From contig JADEXV010000025.1 of NCBI GenBank assembly GCA_015206945.1, forward strand, positions 1 to 47,695: a DNA stretch of 47,695 bases. Direction: 5' to 3'. The position numbers and the translations under genes were made by a program. The notes under the pieces are model-generated. The model did not search any database, was not told the origin of the DNA, and worked only from the letters and a program-made list of their open reading frames with translations. Source of the DNA: Nostocales cyanobacterium LEGE 12452. GTDB lineage: Bacteria; Cyanobacteriota; Cyanobacteriia; Cyanobacteriales; Nostocaceae. Below, piece by piece: positions 18,021 through 26,646 of this stretch (positions are counted from its first letter, which is position 1; each line of letters begins with the position of its first letter).

Positions 18021-19799
18021 ATGGCATCTACTATTCAAGCTCTACCAACAGAAGTCGTATATCTCATTACAGCTGGAGAGGTAATCGACTCTTTAGCCTC
18101 TGTGGTGCGGGAATTGGTAGAAAATTCCCTAGACGCAGGTGCAACGCGAATTGTGGTTTCTCTATGGCCGCAGCAATGGCGAATTCGGGTGGCAGATAAT
18201 GGTTGTGGAATGAACCTAGATGATTTACAACAAGCAGCCACAGCCCACAGCACCAGTAAAATTCGCTCTAGTGCCGATTTGTGGAAAATTAATAGCTTAG
18301 GGTTTCGTGGTGAGGCGTTGCACAGTTTAACGACTCTGGCAGATTTAGAAATTTTGAGTCGTCCTCTGGGGGGAAATTTAGGATGGCGGATAATTTATGG
18401 CGATGGCGGGAAAGTTGTACAAGTTGAAGCAACTGCGATCGCACCTGGTACAGTAGTTACAGTTTCCCATCTTTTCGGTAATTGCTCATCTCGCCGTCAG
18501 GGATTACCCACAACAGCACAGCAAATGAAAGCTGTGCAAGCCACAATTCACCAAATCGCCCTCTGTCATCCCCGCGTTACCTGGCAGATTTTGCAAAATG
18601 ACCGTCAATGGTTCACCATCTCTCCGGCTGCCACAACTGGACAACTGCTACCGCAGATTTTACCGCAAGTGCGACAAGGTGATTTACAAGAAGTAAAACT
18701 CGAAATACCTAACCCATTAAACTCAGAACTCCTAACTCCTAACTCCTCACTCCCCACTACTTCGGCTTCTCTACGAGACGCTACGCGAACGCTCAGTACA
18801 AGTCCTCACTCAGCACTCAGCACTCAGCACTCAGCACTAAATTTAGTGGTAGGATTACCCGATCGCTGTCATCGTCATCGTCCAGATTGGGTACGTGTAG
18901 CCATTAACGGCAGGATGGTGAAAACACCTGAACTAGAGCAAACGATATTATCAGCATTTCATAGAACATTACCACGCGATCGCTATCCAATTTGTTTCTT
19001 ACATCTTGCCATTTCCCCCGATCAAATTAATTGGAATCGCAATCCAGCAAAAACAGAAATTTACCTCAACGAAATCATTTATTGGCAAGAGCAAATTACC
19101 CAAGCAATTAACCAAGCACTCAGCATCTCTTCTAACAATCTCAAAGAAGCTGTTCACACAACACGAGTTAGTAAATTACTCAAAGCCGCAGAAGCTAAAG
19201 GCAGTTACAATTTCAATCCTCAAAATCCCAAAACTCCTAACTCCTCACTCCCAACTCCTAACTCTTTAAAAGCTGTCGCTCAAGTTAGCAACACCTATAT
19301 TGTGGCGGAACATTCAGGTGGGATGTGGTTAGTAGAACAGCACATTGCCCATGAGCGAGTTTTGTATGAGCAATTGTGTGATGATTGGCAACTTGTCCCC
19401 GTCGAACCGTCAATCATTCTTTATCAATTATCGCCAGCCCAAGTATTGCAATTGCAACGCATCGGTTTAGAAATAGAACCTTTTGGCGAACAACTTTGGG
19501 CTGTCCGAAACATCCCAGCACCTTTGCAGCAGCGAGACGACTGTGCAGAAGCAATTTTAGAACTTAGTTGGGGAGGCGATTTACAAACGGCCCAAGTAGC
19601 TGTCGCCTGTCGTAGTGCCATTCGTAACGGTACACCGATGAATCAACAAGAAATGCAGATACTTTTAGATAATTGGCAACGCACTCGCAATCCCCGCACC
19701 TGTCCCCACGGACGCCCAATTTATTTATCTTTAGAAGAATCAGCTTTAGCTCGGTTTTTCCGGCGTAATTGGGTAATCGGTAAAAGTCATGGAATTTGA
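18021..19799 (+). CDS. mutL: DNA mismatch repair protein MutL
   Basis: The protein has 592 residues. The N-terminal GHKL ATPase has TAGEVI, ELVENSLDAGA, VADNGCGM, TAHSTSKI and GFRGEALHSL. The C-terminal dimerisation/endonuclease domain has EQHIAHERVLYE, ACRSAIRNG and CPHGRP. MutL couples mismatch recognition by MutS to strand incision. The DQHAxxE-type motif reads EQHIAHE here, Glu replacing Asp. Residues about 232-273 and 403-416 are low-complexity segments coded by short tandem repeats, one within the N-terminal half and one in the linker; the frame is kept. The ATG at 18021 has no strong Shine-Dalgarno. The gene is monocistronic as far as can be seen. Confidence 0.95.
   Translation: MASTIQALPTEVVYLITAGEVIDSLASVVRELVENSLDAGATRIVVSLWPQQWRIRVADNGCGMNLDDLQQAATAHSTSKIRSSADLWKINSLGFRGEALHSLTTLADLEILSRPLGGNLGWRIIYGDGGKVVQVEATAIAPGTVVTVSHLFGNCSSRRQGLPTTAQQMKAVQATIHQIALCHPRVTWQILQNDRQWFTISPAATTGQLLPQILPQVRQGDLQEVKLEIPNPLNSELLTPNSSLPTTSASLRDATRTLSTSPHSALSTQHSALNLVVGLPDRCHRHRPDWVRVAINGRMVKTPELEQTILSAFHRTLPRDRYPICFLHLAISPDQINWNRNPAKTEIYLNEIIYWQEQITQAINQALSISSNNLKEAVHTTRVSKLLKAAEAKGSYNFNPQNPKTPNSSLPTPNSLKAVAQVSNTYIVAEHSGGMWLVEQHIAHERVLYEQLCDDWQLVPVEPSIILYQLSPAQVLQLQRIGLEIEPFGEQLWAVRNIPAPLQQRDDCAEAILELSWGGDLQTAQVAVACRSAIRNGTPMNQQEMQILLDNWQRTRNPRTCPHGRPIYLSLEESALARFFRRNWVIGKSHGI
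18725..18837 (+). repeat. Heptameric tandem repeats and GC-rich palindromic element inside mutL
   Basis: AACTCCT-type heptamers (about 18727-18755) are followed by an element containing CGAGACGCTACGCG (around 18772-18788). Then come tandem CACTCAG heptamers (about 18806-18837). The first and last match the heptameric STRR class known from heterocystous cyanobacteria; the 14-base core recurs in reverse near 26799-26812. A smaller AACTCCT block codes residues 403-416 (about 19229-19265). Confidence 0.85.
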
Positions 19800-20061
19800 T
19801 GTTTGTGGCAATAAATTACAATAGCTGTAAAAATGGAAATCACAACTATAAAATCAGCGTTATATCATGTCCGCTTGATTACTTAATAAACTCAAAGAAC
19901 CCACCCTGCCAAAGGTATGCTTTGTCTCTCCTCGCATTAGCCTATCCATTACCCGGAGCTTTCTCAACATTTGCGAGAGTATTTACCCACGTTTTTTCTA
20001 TCTATTTGTAGTTGCCCATGCGCCTACCAAATCGTCTAGCATAACTTTGGGTTATAAAAAA

Positions 20062-20700
20062 CTAATTTGATTCATGCTGTGCTGTGTGAAAAGCCATCTG
20101 CCAGAAATTATGTTCAAATTTTGCCACCATTAAAAAAGCTTCTTCAGCTTGTTTTTGAACATCCCACTCTCCCGTTTCTAAAACCTCATCAGCTTGCTGT
20201 TGCAAAAGTTTTACATAATTTGTAAATTCAATATTTCCCCATCTTTCGGCAAATTCATTGTAAGGTACAGGCATTTTACCTGGTAGTTGCCAACCTTGAT
20301 TATAGGCTAATTCAATAGCCCAAAATGCAGTTGCTTGCACAGGATAAGGCTTGTCTGCAAGACTTTGCATGTATTCACAGTATTCTCTACAGGTTGCTTG
20401 TTTCTTTATATTAAGATTTAGTTGTCGTTCAGTAGCTTTTTCTTGAAACCAATTGAGTTCGTCTTTAAGAGCTGCCAATCCCCCAAGTATCACATCAAAA
20501 TGTTGTGGAGGTGCGCTGGCTAATACTCGCCCTACCATCCGCGTAAATTCCACAACAAACAGATAATCTTGCATCAACCATGTATTGAATTGCTGGAGTT
20601 GAATTATACCTAATTGACACTGTTCTAGGAAGGGATGCACAGTTGCTTGTTGCCAATCTTGAGCGTGATTTTGTAAAAGAAGTTTGCAAGTAATAGTCAT
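20062..20700 (-). CDS. TenA family protein (thiaminase II-like, TenA_E type)
   Basis: The protein has 212 residues and is all-helical. The haem-oxygenase-like fold is recognisable from FNTWLMQDYLFV, the AFWAIELAYNQGW segment and the closing EHNFWQMAF helix. TenA enzymes hydrolyse thiamine breakdown products to salvage the pyrimidine. The position that holds the active-site cysteine in classical TenA (the PC before the WGY.EIG stretch) is Ala-Phe here, which fits the TenA_E subgroup, where glutamates act instead. No thiamine genes or TPP riboswitch are visible next to it, so the substrate is open. The start ATG 20700 has no clear Shine-Dalgarno. Confidence 0.82.
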   Translation of the reverse strand: MTITCKLLLQNHAQDWQQATVHPFLEQCQLGIIQLQQFNTWLMQDYLFVVEFTRMVGRVLASAPPQHFDVILGGLAALKDELNWFQEKATERQLNLNIKKQATCREYCEYMQSLADKPYPVQATAFWAIELAYNQGWQLPGKMPVPYNEFAERWGNIEFTNYVKLLQQQADEVLETGEWDVQKQAEEAFLMVAKFEHNFWQMAFHTAQHESN

Positions 20701-21014
20701 TTTGGCTCAATAGATGTTTCAGGGAGATGGAATGAAGAACAGCAGACTGCTAAAATGTTAACAGACAAACAGGAACTCTCAGTTATTTCACGGATGTTGT
20801 CTATTGTCAAGAGTAATTTAGATGCGTTTGCCCTGAGTGTGCAATGACTGTGGGAATCATAACTAATTATCCAGACTTGATATTATTAGTAACTAATACT
20901 TTCAGATTTTACGCGATAAAAAACCCCACTAACTTATAGAAAGTGGAGCAAGTAATGTTACAAATTTAGGAGTTACTCATCGTTTAAATCGCTATTTGTA
21001 ATAGACAAGCGAGA
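20701..21014. other. Gap of about 310 bases with terminator only
   Basis: It lies between the TenA-like gene and the CsbD-like gene, both on the minus strand. It contains the CsbD terminator and presumably the TenA promoter. No further gene is seen. Confidence 0.5.
20918..20948 (-). terminator. Rho-independent terminator of the CsbD-like gene
   Basis: On the minus strand CTCCACT pairs with AGTGGGG (7 pairs, one G-T) around an 11-base loop, followed directly by TTTTTT. It lies about 66 bases past the CsbD-like stop codon. Confidence 0.75.
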
Positions 21015-21197
21015 TTATTCTAAAGCTTTCTTCAGTTCGTCTTTAATATTTTCTACGGTGTGACCAACTTGAGCTTCAGCTTGCTTTGCTTGTCCTTCAG
21101 CTTTATCTTGTGGATTACCTGTGACTTCACCCACAATCTCTTGAATTTTTCCTTCAATATTTTTTGCAGTCGCTTCTATTCTCTTTTCGGCACTCAT
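21015..21197 (-). CDS. CsbD family stress-response protein
   Basis: The protein has 60 residues, highly charged and helical, with the CsbD pattern EATAKNIEGKIQEIVGEVTG, NPQDKAEGQAKQAEAQV and a terminal Lys/Glu helix. The family is small and general-stress-linked, with no known enzymatic activity. GGAGAT lies about 7 bases before the ATG, and a good terminator follows, so it is a single-gene transcript. Confidence 0.93.
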   Translation of the reverse strand: MSAEKRIEATAKNIEGKIQEIVGEVTGNPQDKAEGQAKQAEAQVGHTVENIKDELKKALE

Positions 21198-21585
21198 GGT
21201 TTTTATCTCCAGCTTGTAGTTGATTCAGAGAACTCCAAAGATAAATTACTACTACTTGCAAAGTGGGTTGAAAAGCCCGCCCATTTCACGGGACGGGCAA
21301 AACGCTCACCCTACAAGTAATAAAATATTTGAGTTATTTTATTACTTGGAAGTCCCTAAGCTATTAATTAATCTAACAGTTGTGTATTCTTTTTTACTTC
21401 CATCAACCGAGAGAATATTTTGGTAAATTATATTATCTTAAGAGAGATGCCAATCGGTATTGTAGCAGATAATACAAAATGTGAAAATCTGATAAATAAA
21501 ATTTATATATATTAAAAAAATAACTTTTTCGCAAATAAATGAACTATAAAATAAAACAAAATTTAAATAAAAGGAAAATAAAGGA
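21198..21585. other. Gap with two inverted repeats
   Basis: It holds the CsbD promoter (leftward) and the promoter for the TIGR02587 gene (rightward). It contains a GC-rich dispersed-type repeat, GCCCG...CGGGC around 21278-21300, and a perfect 14-base hairpin (21314-21348) listed separately. The right half is very AT-rich. No gene is seen. Confidence 0.5.
21314..21348. repeat. Perfect 14-base inverted repeat
   Basis: CAAGTAATAAAATA (21314-21327) and TATTTTATTACTTG (21335-21348) are exact inverted copies around a 7-base loop, TTTGAGT. There is no T-run, so a simple terminator is unlikely; an operator-like or mRNA structure is possible. Confidence 0.7.
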
Positions 21586-22473
21586 GTGCCAACAAAACGT
21601 CAAAAAAATGTGTGGAGGAGTGAGATTAATGACATCATTCGGGGTGCTTGCGGAGGTTTTTTATTTGGCATACCCTTGCTGTACACAATGGAGGTTTGGT
21701 GGATTGGCTCGCTGGCAAAAGCACAATTTATCATGATAGCGATCGCATTAATGTTTATTGTAGTTTACTTGCTCAATCAGATAGAAGGTTTTCGGAAACG
21801 CAGATATCGCTGGCTCTCTTATCAAGCCGCAATGGATACCGTCGAAGCGATCGCGATCGGCATAGCTTGTTCTACCTTTGTGCTATTACTATTGCGAGAA
21901 TTGACACCAGAAACCTCTTTAAAAGAATCTTTAGGTAAAATCATCTTTGAAAGTGTACCCTTTGCTCTTGGTGTAGCATTAGCGAATCAGTTGTTGGGAG
22001 ATAGTGAAAACAGCAATGGAAAAGGACAAGGAAGCGATCGGGAAAATAGTACAACTAAGAACAAAAGGGATGAGTTACACGCTACCTTTACTGATGTGGG
22101 TGGAACCCTGATTGGTGCAACCATAATTGCATTTAACATCGCTCCCACAGATGAAATTTCTATGCTTGCAGCCGCAACCTCTCCACCTTGGGAGTTGGCA
22201 ATGATCGCCGCATCTTTGCTGATTTCTTATGGCATTGTATTTCAGGCAGGTTTTTCTAACCAGCAAAAACGTAAAGAGCAAAAGGGAATTTTTCAACGAC
22301 CATCGAGCGAAACTATTATGTCTTACCTAGTATCATTACTAGCAGGCGCTTTTATGCTGTGGTTCTTTCAAAAATTAACTTTTAGCGACCCCTGGACAAT
22401 GTGGTTAGATCACACATTGATACTGGGTTTACCCGCAACTATTGGTGGTGCAGCCGGAAGGTTAGCAATATGA
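21586..22473 (+). CDS. TIGR02587 family membrane protein
   Basis: The protein has 295 residues and about seven hydrophobic helices. The opening RSEINDIIRGACGGFLFGIPLLYTMEVWW (motifs DIIRGACGG and IPLLYTMEVWW) is characteristic of the TIGR02587 family, a conserved integral membrane family of unknown role. The frame starts with GTG at 21586; AAGG lies about 12 bases before. Its stop codon overlaps the next start as ATGA, and the neighbour is the TIGR02588 family protein that regularly accompanies it, so the two probably form a complex in the cytoplasmic membrane. Confidence 0.88.
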   Translation: MPTKRQKNVWRSEINDIIRGACGGFLFGIPLLYTMEVWWIGSLAKAQFIMIAIALMFIVVYLLNQIEGFRKRRYRWLSYQAAMDTVEAIAIGIACSTFVLLLLRELTPETSLKESLGKIIFESVPFALGVALANQLLGDSENSNGKGQGSDRENSTTKNKRDELHATFTDVGGTLIGATIIAFNIAPTDEISMLAAATSPPWELAMIAASLLISYGIVFQAGFSNQQKRKEQKGIFQRPSSETIMSYLVSLLAGAFMLWFFQKLTFSDPWTMWLDHTLILGLPATIGGAAGRLAI

Positions 22474-22868
22474 CTAAAACAGAACAACAACCAAAGCGCT
22501 CAATAGCTGAGTGGATAACATTCAGCATCGCCTCACTCATCCTAGCAATCATTGTGAGTCTAGTAAGCTACACTTGGCTGAACGAAAAAAATCAACCTCC
22601 CATCCTTTCTGTCACTAAAAAAGAAACAATTCGAGAAATTAATGGTCAGTTTTATGTTCCTTTTGAAGTTGTGAATAGTGGAGGAGATACAGCTGAGTCA
22701 GTTCAGATTATGGCTGAGTTAATGATTGACGGCAAAGTTACAGAAACAGGAGAGCAACAGATCGACTTTTTATCTAGTGGGGAAAGCGAAGAAGGCGCAT
22801 TTATATTCAGCGATAACCCGCGCCAAGGTCAGTTAAATCTACGTGTTGGTAGCTATAAATTGCCATAG
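22470..22868 (+). CDS. TIGR02588 family membrane-anchored protein
   Basis: The protein has 132 residues. A single membrane helix (about 17-40, SIASLILAIIVSLVSYTWL) is followed by an outside beta-rich domain (FYVPFEVVNSGGDTAESVQI, a CARDB/immunoglobulin-like pattern). The start ATG at 22470 overlaps the upstream stop (ATGA). Longer in-frame versions upstream lie inside the neighbour and are not favoured. The partner is the TIGR02587 protein; function is unknown. Confidence 0.87.
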   Translation: MTKTEQQPKRSIAEWITFSIASLILAIIVSLVSYTWLNEKNQPPILSVTKKETIREINGQFYVPFEVVNSGGDTAESVQIMAELMIDGKVTETGEQQIDFLSSGESEEGAFIFSDNPRQGQLNLRVGSYKLP

Positions 22869-23176
22869 GAGACTGATATAGCCTTTCCTAATCACATGAG
22901 GTACATCATAGTCCCCGCTCTTCGAGAGAGGAGGGGGTTGGGGGTGGGGTTACGACGACTTAATTGGTAATTGAGTAGGCTTGATATAACGTCATGGTTT
23001 TCAACCTACCTTTTATAAATATGGGTGAAAATAACGTAGGCACAATTCATGAATTGTGCTTACTAATGATTTTGGGCAACGCATAATTAATTTCACCAGA
23101 TGTCTATTCTATGCAGCCTCTTAAAGAATTTGTATTACTATATCAGCCTTAACTAAACATTAAAAAGCTAACAATT
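22869..23176. other. Gap with dispersed repeats
   Basis: It lies between convergent genes. It contains a G-rich tract GAGGAGGGGGTTGGGGGTGG (about 22927-22946) of a type scattered through Nostocales genomes, and a perfect 20-base palindrome at 23040-23059. No gene is seen. Confidence 0.5.
23040..23059. repeat. Perfect 20-base palindrome
   Basis: GCACAATTCATGAATTGTGC reads the same on both strands. It lies between convergent genes, so it may be a dispersed repeat or bidirectional 3' structure, not an operator. Confidence 0.8.
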
Positions 23177-24622
23177 TTACTTACCACTACCAAGGTTTTT
23201 TTGCTGTTGATAACGCAGTTTAAACTGCTGTTGCTGTATTCTATGATCCACAATAGGTTCAGGATAGCCAACAGCATGACGTTCTAAAGATGGAATTTTC
23301 CCAGTAACTAAATATTCTGTATCTACAGACCGCAATTCTGACACCCATTGCCGAATATATTCCCCTTCTGGATCGAATTTTTGTGTTTGACTGGCTGGGT
23401 TGAAAATCCGTACAGGTTTTGGGTCCATGCCGCTAGAAGCACTCCATTGCCAACCGCCATTATTAGCAGATAAATCACCATCAATTAACTTCTGCATAAA
23501 GTATTTTTCTCCCAATTGGGGATTAATTAGCAAGTCTTTAGTGAGGAAACTGGCGACAATCATTCGACAACGGTTATGCATCCAGCCACTTTCATTCATC
23601 TGGCGCATTGCTGCATCCACAATGGGGTAGCCTGTTCTCCCCTCACACCAAGCTTGGAAATGTTCTTCGTTAGTTTCCCAAGGAAAGTTCTTAAAGGTGT
23701 CGCGGAAAGCACCATCAGCTAATTCGGGGAAGTTATACATTGCGTGTTGATAAAACTCCCGCCAAGCTAATTCCTGTTGCCATGTGCGGATATTAACTGC
23801 TGTTTCCTCACTGCGGCTGTTTTCCAGTGCTTCTATGGTGGCTTGCCAAACGGTGCGAATGCCAATTACGCCAAATTTTAAAGCTGCACTCAGTTGTGAT
23901 GTACCGTCCACTGCGGGGAAATTTCGCTGTTCTTGATATTCAGTAATAGCTTTATTAGTAAATTCCTCTAATCGTTCTTGTGCCGCTGCTTCTCCTGGTG
24001 AAATAATTAATTGTTCATCCCAAATAAATCCTAAATTTTTTGCTGAAGGTAGTGCGATCGCTCCTGCAAGTTTGGCAATTTCCTGTTCGGCTTTCGTTAA
24101 TCCCTCAACATTTTGCAGTGTTTCTACTGGTTGAGCCTTTGGTTTGGCAATCCAATTTTTCCAGAAGGGTGTGTAAACCGTGTAAGGACTGTTACTACCC
24201 GTGCGCAACTCCTCTGGGGAGTTGAGGATTTGATCCCAGTTTTGGTTAAGAAACTCAATGCCTTTTTCTTTGAGGGCATTTATAATGGTGCGATCGCGTT
24301 CTTGTGAATAAGGCTCTACATCCCAATTCCAAAAAACAGCTTTGGCATTTATTGCCTCGGCTAAGGCTGGTATTGCTTGTACAGGATCGGCGTGGAGTAT
24401 TAACAACTGGCTACCAACTTGAGCATATCGCTCTTGGAGTTTCTGCAAACAGCCAATCATATAAGTTACTCTCACAGGAGCAACATCATCCCGTTCTAGA
24501 AGATTCGGATCGAGGCAAAACACGCCCACTACTTTCGGACTTTGCCGTTTTGCCGCAGCCAGTCCCGTATTATCAGAAATGCGTAAATCGCGCCGATGCC
24601 AAAACAGAATTAAGTCAGACAT
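23177..24622 (-). CDS. Deoxyribodipyrimidine photolyase (class I CPD type)
   Basis: The protein has 481 residues from the preferred start. The N-terminal photolyase domain (MSDLILFWHRRDLRISDNTGL) binds the antenna cofactor, and the C-terminal FAD domain has the TGYPIVDAAMRQMNESGWMHNR region (TGYPIVDAAMRQ, GWMHNRCRM) and NGGWQWSAS. The enzyme splits UV-made pyrimidine dimers using light. I prefer ATG 24622, because CAGGGA precedes it and family members begin here; an upstream in-frame start at 24673 would add 17 atypical residues. It stands alone, converging on the TIGR02588 gene. Confidence 0.93.
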   Translation of the reverse strand: MSDLILFWHRRDLRISDNTGLAAAKRQSPKVVGVFCLDPNLLERDDVAPVRVTYMIGCLQKLQERYAQVGSQLLILHADPVQAIPALAEAINAKAVFWNWDVEPYSQERDRTIINALKEKGIEFLNQNWDQILNSPEELRTGSNSPYTVYTPFWKNWIAKPKAQPVETLQNVEGLTKAEQEIAKLAGAIALPSAKNLGFIWDEQLIISPGEAAAQERLEEFTNKAITEYQEQRNFPAVDGTSQLSAALKFGVIGIRTVWQATIEALENSRSEETAVNIRTWQQELAWREFYQHAMYNFPELADGAFRDTFKNFPWETNEEHFQAWCEGRTGYPIVDAAMRQMNESGWMHNRCRMIVASFLTKDLLINPQLGEKYFMQKLIDGDLSANNGGWQWSASSGMDPKPVRIFNPASQTQKFDPEGEYIRQWVSELRSVDTEYLVTGKIPSLERHAVGYPEPIVDHRIQQQQFKLRYQQQKNLGSGK

Positions 24623-24908
24623 TCCCTGCTGGATATAGTTCACCCGTACTAGCTTAGATGCTAGTGGTACCAATAAGCATCATTCTGGCGATAAATTTAT
24701 TCTCTTAAATGGGCATTGAGGATTTAACTCTAGCAGTTTGCAATTGCGTAGTGTAAGGGGGCACATCTGCAATCCTTACAAATTTACATGAAAATTGCGA
24801 TCGCACGATGTCAATAGTCAACTAAACCCCGGTTTCTCAATCGGGAATAGTGGCTTTTTATCTCAAAATTGAGTATACTCTTCTTAACAGTTAATTAGTC
24901 TTTTTGTC

Positions 24909-25484
24909 ATGGCTAACCTACTACTTGACGACGGTACGATTGAGAGCGATTTAGACGAAATAGCTCGCGAACTTGCGCCTCTTGGCATTCAACTCAAGCA
25001 CTACGACCCAGGAACATCGCTACTATTCCCTAATCTGCTAGACCAGGACGTTTTAACTGAGTCCGAGAAACGTTATTGCGTAGAACTCCATAACAGCGTT
25101 TTTGAATTTCTTCAGCAAGAAAATGGCGCTCTCTGGTGTGACTTACTAAATGTGCATCCAGGCTCGTTCAATCTTCACCACCTGATCGCCACCTACGGTC
25201 GTTACCATACTCATCCTGCGCCTGAACCCGTCTATGTGTTGGCAGGAGACATGATCTATGGTTTTGTGCGACCTGATGGCAGCCAGGTACAGCTTTTAGT
25301 TCAGGCACAAGACTATCTCTACATCCCCGCTGGCGTTGAGCATTGGTGCAGCCCAACTGCATTGTTGAATTTCAAAGGGATACGCTATTTTGCGATGCCT
25401 GCGGCGGGCTGCGCCAACGCAGAAGGTTGGATTCCAAATTATACAGGTACTCAAGTAAGTGATTTGATCCAAAAGCCGCGTTAA
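24909..25484 (+). CDS. mtnD: Acireductone dioxygenase (cupin), methionine salvage
   Basis: The protein has 191 residues. The cupin metal ligands are His100, His102 and Glu106 (YHTHPAPE) and His145 (IPAGVEHW). The C-terminal IRYF...EGWIPNYTG block matches the end of the ARD family. The enzyme opens acireductone with O2; whether Fe (salvage product) or Ni (off-pathway product) is bound cannot be read from sequence. No other salvage gene is next to it. A 21-base GC-rich segment (25401-25421, residues 165-171) sits between IRYFAMP and EGW, where relatives are usually contiguous, and looks like a dispersed-repeat insertion. Confidence 0.85.
   Translation: MANLLLDDGTIESDLDEIARELAPLGIQLKHYDPGTSLLFPNLLDQDVLTESEKRYCVELHNSVFEFLQQENGALWCDLLNVHPGSFNLHHLIATYGRYHTHPAPEPVYVLAGDMIYGFVRPDGSQVQLLVQAQDYLYIPAGVEHWCSPTALLNFKGIRYFAMPAAGCANAEGWIPNYTGTQVSDLIQKPR
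25401..25421 (+). repeat. 21-base GC-rich dispersed repeat inside the dioxygenase gene
   Basis: GCGGCGGGCTGCGCCAACGC plus a final A adds seven codons (AAGCANA) in frame. Related GC-rich sequence (CAGGCTGCGCCTACGC) occurs on the minus strand at 11892-11910 in the DUF1822 gene. The composition contrasts sharply with flanking AT-rich DNA. Confidence 0.6.
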
Positions 25485-25619
25485 AGCTCATTAAGCTTGT
25501 AGTCATCTGTGATTGTTATTACTTTGATATAACCCTAAACTCAATGTCCATTGATAACGTTTGCCGCTATCTTTGAGAACGGTGCGAACCACTTTCCCTT
25601 TTCCACATCCCGTAAAAAT

Positions 25620-26435
25620 TTAGATTGGCGGTGGGTTGCGACGAATTTGGTCTTCTGGCAGAGTAATCACATTGAAAGCCTTCCAGTTGGTTGTAACATA
25701 CTTGAATTTACCAATACCAAAGTCTTTATTAGTAGTCCAGTTATCCCACTGTGCAGTTAAATTGAACCAGTAATCGCCCCCTTCACTAAGAATGTAGCGA
25801 GCTTTAGAGCGATCGTCAGGTTTGTTAAAATCATCTACCACAAGTCGAGCTTGAACTGTGGTAAACATCCCCATTACATCAATAGGATTAATAGATGCCC
25901 GACTAGGTGCCCAAAAGTGGAAGTTGTAACCATTATCAGCTTTGACAGAGATACTTCCGTCAGACTCATATCTAATATTGGCTGGTTGATTAATGTCCCC
26001 TACGTAATCTTCCCTATAGGCAGCACCATCTACTCTCACAGAAGTTTGGAGAATATGCCACTTTTTATCTGTCTTACTGAGATAGTAAGCCTTAATATTT
26101 TTTATCTGCACACGAGTGTTAGTTGCAGGATTACCTTCAGACGCTTCATATAATTGTCCCCATGCTGTCATTGCTGTAAAAGTACCTGGATCAGCACTAC
26201 CTACACGTGGTCCAGTAGCCCAACTCAAGTCCAAAGGAACTCCATGTGGTATCCCCTCATGAGGTGGTTGCATATCATAAATGATGGTTTCAATGGAGTT
26301 GATTGATTTTGGTGCCCGTGAATCTACTCTGTAGGAAAAACTGCTAGTAACTATTACAGCAAATACACATAGAAATATAAGCAAAAATTTAATTTTTTTA
26401 AAATCAAACTTAAGTGTAAATACTAGCTTTACCAA
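25620..26435 (-). CDS. Exported protein of unknown function, paralogue B
   Basis: The protein has 271 residues. An N-terminal signal/anchor (about residues 15-34) is followed by a soluble, aromatic-rich domain (PPHEGIPHGVPLDLSWATGPRVG, quoted as PPHEGIPHGVP; TAWGQLYEA; NPATNTRVQIKNIKAYYLS; IRRNPPPI at the end). It is closely similar along its whole length to the protein encoded at 27105-27890, so the two are a tandem duplication. I do not recognise a catalytic motif. The position at the end of the exopolysaccharide operon, and the ligand-binding look of the aromatic-rich domain, suggest a role in polysaccharide handling outside the cytoplasm, which is inference. The start is a TTG at 26435 and is uncertain. 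Confidence 0.72.
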   Translation of the reverse strand: MVKLVFTLKFDFKKIKFLLIFLCVFAVIVTSSFSYRVDSRAPKSINSIETIIYDMQPPHEGIPHGVPLDLSWATGPRVGSADPGTFTAMTAWGQLYEASEGNPATNTRVQIKNIKAYYLSKTDKKWHILQTSVRVDGAAYREDYVGDINQPANIRYESDGSISVKADNGYNFHFWAPSRASINPIDVMGMFTTVQARLVVDDFNKPDDRSKARYILSEGGDYWFNLTAQWDNWTTNKDFGIGKFKYVTTNWKAFNVITLPEDQIRRNPPPI

Positions 26436-26646
26436 GGTTGTATGCCTAAATATAGTAAACTTGTAGTTACTTTAATAACATAGCATTTTTTAAATGGCAA
26501 TTGGAATAGATTACAAAAATGGCATATTTGATACATTTAAAATACATTCGTACTATTAAACAGCTTGGTACTCAGCGCTTTCAAGCTAGCCATTCATGGG
26601 CGATCGCTTTCCTCAATCGCTTTTGTTACTTTGAGGAGAGAAAAAT

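Noticed and set aside
19796..20011. 71-codon frame after mutL
   Set aside because: No ribosome site, mixed composition and no domain; probably chance.
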